From Pseudobutyrivibrio sp. UBA1225 (GTDB lineage Bacteria > Bacillota > Clostridia > Lachnospirales > Lachnospiraceae), in assembly GCA_002309345.1 (NCBI GenBank), contig DBWZ01000067.1:11515-75514 (forward strand): a stretch of 64,000 nt of DNA. Direction: 5' to 3'. This document shows, piece after piece, positions 60,158-64,000 of the stretch (positions within the stretch are counted from its first letter, which is position 1; each line of letters begins with the position of its first letter). The notes under the pieces were generated by a model that had not been told where the DNA came from, searched no databases, and saw nothing but the letters and a program-made list of their open reading frames with translations. The position numbers and the translations under genes were made by a program.

Positions 60158-61585
60158 TTACTTTTGTCTGTAAGGTATGCGCTCATTAAATATTTCGTTT
60201 TTCCAATTTTCTATTGGTTTAGAAGTTTTCTCTCCGCCAGGTGTATTTTTATATTTAGTATTTTTTATCCGTTTTGATCTTTGATTAAAATTTTTTTCAG
60301 ATGCCCCCGCAATATTTATAGGTTCATGCATTTTCATGTCACCATTTACTATCGTATCAGAATCTGAGTTTGCAAAATTATCAAATTTTCTTTTTCTTTT
60401 ACCTACGAAGCTCTGTATACTTGAACTTGATCTTTGATGCGAAATATTATCAGATGCCCTCACAAAATTAATAGGTTTAGCCATTTTCATGTCATCATAT
60501 CGTGGATGCGTAGTATAAAAAATCCCTCCATTTCTATCAGATTGATTTAAAAAATCATTTACTTCCGTATCAGAATCTGAGTTTACAAAATCATCAAATT
60601 TTCTTTTTCTTTTACCTACGAAGCTCTGTTTTCTTAAACCTGTTCCATTGTTATTCCCCCTTTTCTTAGCAGCAATGTATTTACTTTCTTTTTTTGTATC
60701 TTTAAAGAAATTAATCCAAAATTTAAAACCAACTTTATTAAATGTATCTCGCACAACTTGCAACAATTCTTTTTGTACTTTATTTAAATAATCTAACTTA
60801 AAACTAGTAACTTGATCCAAATGAAATTCTTCTAAAAAGTCATCAGATATTATCGGAGTAAAGCTTGGAATATCTGTCTTACCTATGTAGTATCTTCCAT
60901 CAGATAGTTTTACTGTATTTGTATCAAGATAATAAATTTCTTTGGAGTTACATTTATTTTTTAAGTCTTTGTACTCCTGCTCATCTATTATAATTCTTAT
61001 CTCATCATGTTTAAATTCCCCTTTTTCATTTATATCACTCTCTTTAGCTGAACCCAAGGGTATAATAAAAGAGCACTTCTTTGGGTAATCATCCTTTGTG
61101 TAATCAATCGAAAACATCCCCAAAAGAGGTCTATTTAAATTTGATAATCCTGATTTATTAGAGAATGTACACCTATTCTGAAACAATTTAAGCCTACTAT
61201 TAACAACTTCTATATTTTTTAAACAATATGGTAACGACTTTAATGCATCTAATTCCTTATAAAACTTTTCTAATTCACTTCTATGTATCCCTGTAATACC
61301 TTGATGTATTTTTTTTAATAGCTTTTCTTTGAAATTTTCAAGAAACTCTCTTCTTTTTTCTATATGAGAATCTTCTAAAGGAAAGTACAAATAATAACTA
61401 TAATTAATCTTTCTAGCTTTATATATATTATAATATACGTCACGCAATGTCTTATATTCGGATGATATTAGTCTATCACCCTTTACTTGTAGTAGCACAT
61501 TTTCAGCCTCTATAGCTTTATCTATGTTATTTAGCATATTCTGTATATCTATAATATCACCATCTTTTTTTATCACATTTGGCAT
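60158..61585 (-). CDS. Cassette protein C with duplicated KRKRK motif, unknown function
   Basis: The 475-residue protein starts MPNVIKKDGDIIDIQ after a GGAGGAG site. The N-terminal 300 residues are a mixed helical domain (for example FSIDYTKDDYPKKCSFIIPLG and a long DKVQKELLQVVRD-type helix). The C-terminal part contains a partial tandem duplication: SFVGKRKRKFD-x-F-x-NSDSDT followed by DMKM-x-x-PIN twice, then RSKRIKN. The paired basic cluster plus acidic serine run resembles eukaryotic nuclear-targeting and casein-kinase-like sequence, but this may be only low complexity. No signal peptide. AT-rich. Family unknown. Confidence 0.7.
   Translation of the reverse strand: MPNVIKKDGDIIDIQNMLNNIDKAIEAENVLLQVKGDRLISSEYKTLRDVYYNIYKARKINYSYYLYFPLEDSHIEKRREFLENFKEKLLKKIHQGITGIHRSELEKFYKELDALKSLPYCLKNIEVVNSRLKLFQNRCTFSNKSGLSNLNRPLLGMFSIDYTKDDYPKKCSFIIPLGSAKESDINEKGEFKHDEIRIIIDEQEYKDLKNKCNSKEIYYLDTNTVKLSDGRYYIGKTDIPSFTPIISDDFLEEFHLDQVTSFKLDYLNKVQKELLQVVRDTFNKVGFKFWINFFKDTKKESKYIAAKKRGNNNGTGLRKQSFVGKRKRKFDDFVNSDSDTEVNDFLNQSDRNGGIFYTTHPRYDDMKMAKPINFVRASDNISHQRSSSSIQSFVGKRKRKFDNFANSDSDTIVNGDMKMHEPINIAGASEKNFNQRSKRIKNTKYKNTPGGEKTSKPIENWKNEIFNERIPYRQK
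60270..60635 (-). repeat. Partial tandem duplication inside gene C
   Basis: Copy 1 (about 60432-60635) and copy 2 (about 60270-60420) share nearly identical DNA over the SFVGKRKRKFD and NSDSDT codons and again over DMKM..PIN; copy 2 lacks about 18 codons in between. Confidence 0.85.
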
Positions 61586-61992
61586 CTTTTATCTCCTCCA
61601 AACTTAATATTAAATGAGTTGTTTTTCGCAATTATCTATTCAAAACTTTTAAAAACACTTTATTTATCAAAACAAATGTAACAAAAATGGCCGAGATGAT
61701 TCGACCATTTTTTTACATTGTAAATATGTAAATGTTCTTATTATTGTTTTATATTTTGAATCAGAATTATTCATGTTCTAATAAAAAAGCATGTACATAA
61801 AGACAGCTACTGCACAGTTTGAATGTTATATATCTTGCTGAATGAACTGTCTTAGCTGCAATCTTCAGCAGTTTTAAGCGAATAGTATCTATTCATGTGA
61901 ATAAGCTGATTTGCTGGTCTCTCAATTTTGAAGACAACAGTCTTGGGTATTTGCAGGATGCAGCCAACAATTGGGGTACATTTTATGCGATG
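61586..61992. other. Intergenic region between genes D and C, with terminator and compositional island
   Basis: Minus-strand order after gene D: about 140 bp (61850-61992) of less AT-rich sequence with no credible minus-strand ORF. Next come AAGACAG and CTGTCTT arms about 46 nt apart (61797-61857), which look like a cassette terminator with an expanded loop. Then a real hairpin, AATGG-CGA/TC-CCATT with TTTTTG (61685-61711). Last is a weak promoter copy (TTTTGAATAGATAATTG, 61631-61650) before gene C. The plus strand has an open 60-codon frame over the island, possibly a gene relic. Confidence 0.4.
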
Positions 61993-63324
61993 TTAAATAG
62001 TTTTTTTCGGCAAACATCTGACAAAGTTAATATGACCATATCGTTCTGGATCAGAATAATAACCTGTATCTCCATAGAATGAGCTTTCATCATAACTTTC
62101 ATCAAATCTTGAACTATCTCCATTTTTTAAAATAAGATTATTATTCTGTGAAGGTTCGTCCTCTTTGGTTTCCAGATTTTTTATATGTTCACCCTGTTCG
62201 GCAACCATGTTTTTCGGAGCATTTATCTGTTCATCCTTTTTGGCAACCATGTTTTCCAGAGCATTTATCTGTTCATCTTTTTTGGCAACCATGTTTTTCA
62301 GAGCATTTATCTGTTCATCTTTTTTGGCAACCATGTTTTTCAGATGATTGTTCGCCTTTCGAAAACTTGTAACTCGCTCCGTTTGGTCTTTATTATTTTT
62401 AATTACAATTTGCATTTCTTTGATATCTTTTTTCTGATTCTTAATCTGATTTTTTAGATCTGCGTTTTGCGCATTCGTCTCTGTAATAGTTTTTTGCAAA
62501 TCTGTATTCTTATCCGCAAGTTCGTTCATCCTCATTTGCTGATCATTAATCTTATCCGTAAGTTCTTTCACCATCTTTCGCAAATCATCGATCATTATTC
62601 CTTGATTTTCCACCATTTTAGTCAACACAAATTGTTTATTTTCACCTTCCAAAAAACTATTTAACGATACACCATCATCGTCGGTATTACTGTCTATAAA
62701 ACTATTACTAGCGCCGTCATCTTCATCGACATGTCCTATTTCAGAATTAATAGAAATTGCTTCTTGTATTTTTTTATTTTTATTTTGCATATATACAATT
62801 ACATCTTCTAATGCGAATAAATATTCTCCGTTATTCCAATCTATATCATCTTTATTATTTATAAATATTTCTGCATATTCTTCATATTCATGATCTGGAA
62901 TCGAATTATCATTTTCTTCTATTTTTTCTGGTTCTATTTTACTAAAGTCTATAGAATCTTTAAGACTACTATATTCATAGTAAAGCACTTTTAAGTTATC
63001 TATCTTCGTAGACACATAATCATTTATTCCATCCTTAATGAATTTATCCAATTGTTTTGAACACACTAATTCTTTCAGTATATCTTTATTTACTTTTAAA
63101 TCGTCAGAGTTACTTTTCAATGTTTTAATCATATCAACAATACTAATACCGTTTTTTTCATATACATGTAGTAATTTCCCCAACGAATTATCTAATAAAT
63201 TTTTTATATTTTCAATTTTATTTTCATTTCCAACGGTATTATTAATTATACTATTAAAATTAATAATATTATTTTTAATCTGCCTAATCTGTTTCTTATC
63301 ATCTTTATTAAATCTATTAATCAT
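61993..63324 (-). CDS. Cassette protein D with 14-residue coiled-coil repeats, unknown function
   Basis: The 443-residue protein starts MINRFNKDDKKQIRQIKNN after an AGAGG site. It has an acidic, helical N-terminal half, a predicted long coiled coil in the middle (residues about 235-330, MVKELTDKINDQQMRM) and then four tandem copies of a 14-residue unit, NMVAKKDEQINALK and variants; 14 residues is two heptads. The C-terminus is short and Tyr/Ser-rich (FYGDTGYYSDPERYG). No signal peptide or membrane helix. Lys/Asn/Asp-rich and AT-rich. It is a single gene behind cassette element 4. Family unknown. Confidence 0.7.
   Translation of the reverse strand: MINRFNKDDKKQIRQIKNNIINFNSIINNTVGNENKIENIKNLLDNSLGKLLHVYEKNGISIVDMIKTLKSNSDDLKVNKDILKELVCSKQLDKFIKDGINDYVSTKIDNLKVLYYEYSSLKDSIDFSKIEPEKIEENDNSIPDHEYEEYAEIFINNKDDIDWNNGEYLFALEDVIVYMQNKNKKIQEAISINSEIGHVDEDDGASNSFIDSNTDDDGVSLNSFLEGENKQFVLTKMVENQGIMIDDLRKMVKELTDKINDQQMRMNELADKNTDLQKTITETNAQNADLKNQIKNQKKDIKEMQIVIKNNKDQTERVTSFRKANNHLKNMVAKKDEQINALKNMVAKKDEQINALENMVAKKDEQINAPKNMVAEQGEHIKNLETKEDEPSQNNNLILKNGDSSRFDESYDESSFYGDTGYYSDPERYGHINFVRCLPKKTI
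62185..62345 (-). repeat. 42-bp tandem repeat, four units, inside gene D
   Basis: Units begin GGCAACCATG (plus strand) at 62200, 62242, 62284 and 62326, an exact 42-bp period. The middle two are nearly identical; the outer ones have drifted. Confidence 0.92.
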
Positions 63325-63385
63325 TTTATTTACCTCTCTAAGTATTCATTTAAATAATTTAAATTTTTAGTTCTTTGGGCCCCTT

Positions 63386-63421
63386 CATATACTATTCAAT
63401 AAAAATTTGAATTTTTTTCCA
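63386..63421 (-). promoter_or_regulatory. Cassette promoter element 4 (upstream of gene D)
   Basis: On the minus strand ATGGAAAAAAA, a spacer and TTTTTATTGAATAGTATATG, again with 21 bases between GG and TTGAAT. Beyond TATATG the sequence differs from elements 1 and 2, so conservation is limited to the element. Confidence 0.65.
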
Positions 63422-63465
63422 TATTCTTTAATTTTTTAATTTTTTTGCGTTAATTTTTAAAACAC

Positions 63466-63495
63466 AAAAAAGGCAGCCGCCTAAGCGACTGTCTT
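63466..63495 (-). terminator. Cassette terminator 3
   Basis: AGACAGTCGC-TTA-GGCGGCTGCC followed by TTTTTTG on the minus strand, 12 bp after the stop of gene E. Confidence 0.8.
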
Positions 63496-63507
63496 AAGAA
63501 TTGAAGT

Positions 63508-64000
63508 TCAATATCTGTTTTGAATATTAATGTATTGTTGTCTATTCTGAGACTGTAACTCCCCTACAGGAATCATATTTGCATGATTTTTATTAACTCC
63601 ACAATAAGTATTATTAAAGTCATAAGGAAGAATTACAGATTGAGCGTTTGGAGTATTATGAAGAATCGACACGTTTCCACGCGAATCACGCACCGCAGTG
63701 GCACCGATAACGGGTATCAAGCTCCCGCACGAATTCTTTATATCATAATTACTATATACATCCACTCTTCCATTTAAAGAATCTATAGCTGGCGAACAAC
63801 CGGGCACCAGTTGTAATAAAACTGCATTTTCCGGTGTTCTCGGAAATCCAGCACGATAACCTATAAAACCAAACGAATTTATTACTGGCGGCTTTACAGC
63901 ATTAAATGTACGATGGTTCATACTATTATTTGGATTTATTGGTCTTATCACATTATTTGCTTCAGTGTCTCTTCCACTTATTACACTATTTGCTTCAGGG
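63508..64000 (-). CDS. Cassette protein E, C-terminal part, unknown function
   Basis: The open frame ends at 63508 and runs off the right edge, so at least 163 codons are visible. At the edge the reading is EANSVISGRDTEANNVIRPINP, that is, an EANxVI unit repeated with an 11-residue period. The following domain (PENAVLLQLVPGCSP, IPVIGATAVRD, ILPYDFNNTYCGVN) is neither strongly charged nor coiled-coil, unlike proteins A-D. It might be a small folded or surface-type domain. It ends directly before cassette terminator 3. No start is visible here; a GTG at 63951 is inside the repeat and is not a convincing start. Confidence 0.6.
   Translation of the reverse strand, partial: PEANSVISGRDTEANNVIRPINPNNSMNHRTFNAVKPPVINSFGFIGYRAGFPRTPENAVLLQLVPGCSPAIDSLNGRVDVYSNYDIKNSCGSLIPVIGATAVRDSRGNVSILHNTPNAQSVILPYDFNNTYCGVNKNHANMIPVGELQSQNRQQYINIQNRY

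Noticed and set aside
62185..62345. 42-bp repeats resembling a CRISPR array
   Set aside because: The units are contiguous with no spacers, keep a 14-codon frame inside a long ORF, and no cas gene is near.
53870..64000. Prophage or integrative element
   Set aside because: No integrase, capsid, terminase, portal, lysis or conjugation gene is present; only an IS66 is mobile here.
54107..64000. Known antiphage defence or toxin-antitoxin system
   Set aside because: No nuclease, ATPase, NTP-binding, toxin or antitoxin motif could be seen in proteins A-E; the genes are single units and not a small operon.

Overview
The window looks like chromosome of a low-GC Gram-positive Firmicute. Gene order, a PolC-type replicative polymerase, AUU-started infC, SEC-C and YlxR/YlxQ proteins and the protein sequences themselves point to Lachnospiraceae, probably the Butyrivibrio/Pseudobutyrivibrio group (inference from recalled family resemblance, no search run). 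Almost everything is on the minus strand, in long and tightly packed operons.

Layout. 1-9.4 kb: scpB (cut by the window edge), scpA, a highly structured intergenic, icd, leuS, two small envelope proteins with palindromic promoters, and an EF-G-like GTPase. 9.4-11.8 kb: the only plus-strand host operon, tyrA-aroA. 11.8-21.7 kb: a tandemly duplicated family of membrane-anchored proteins and lipoproteins with FG-GAP/EF-hand-like DxNxDG repeats. The duplication also copied the 3' end of aroA, and its junctions sit on an 8-bp microhomology. 21.8-31.9 kb: SEC-C protein, NlpC/P60 hydrolase, then the rimP-nusA-ylxR-ylxQ-infB-rbfA-nrnA-truB-ribF translation/RNA operon. 32-34.6 kb: galE and infC-rpmI-rplT behind an L20-type attenuator leader. 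34.6-53.8 kb: an almost unbroken minus-strand block: deacetylase, bactofilin, pyrH, frr, uppS, cdsA, dxr, rseP, ispG, polC, a DUF5050-like protein, pheA, ppx, ppk1 and a Cof-type phosphatase. This joins ribosome recycling, lipid-carrier and isoprenoid synthesis, replication and polyphosphate metabolism.

53.8-64 kb is the accessory region and the most unusual part. In the place where rpsB-tsf commonly precedes pyrH there is an AT-rich array of five large orphan genes. They encode coiled-coil or low-complexity, lysine/asparagine-rich proteins with no signal peptide. Most are solitary units behind a repeated promoter-like element with fixed internal spacing (GGAAAAA, then TTGAATAGTATATG), and several end in copies of one terminator hairpin. 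A complete IS66 element has inserted exactly at the start codon of one of them, with an 8-bp target duplication that contains the ATG. A frameshifted 3' fragment of tsf lies in the array, which suggests that the island was built by recombination next to rpsB-tsf. A further copy of the promoter element sits alone at 20.75 kb in front of a hairpin. I regard this cassette array as the best candidate for an undescribed system. Its function is not evident from sequence.
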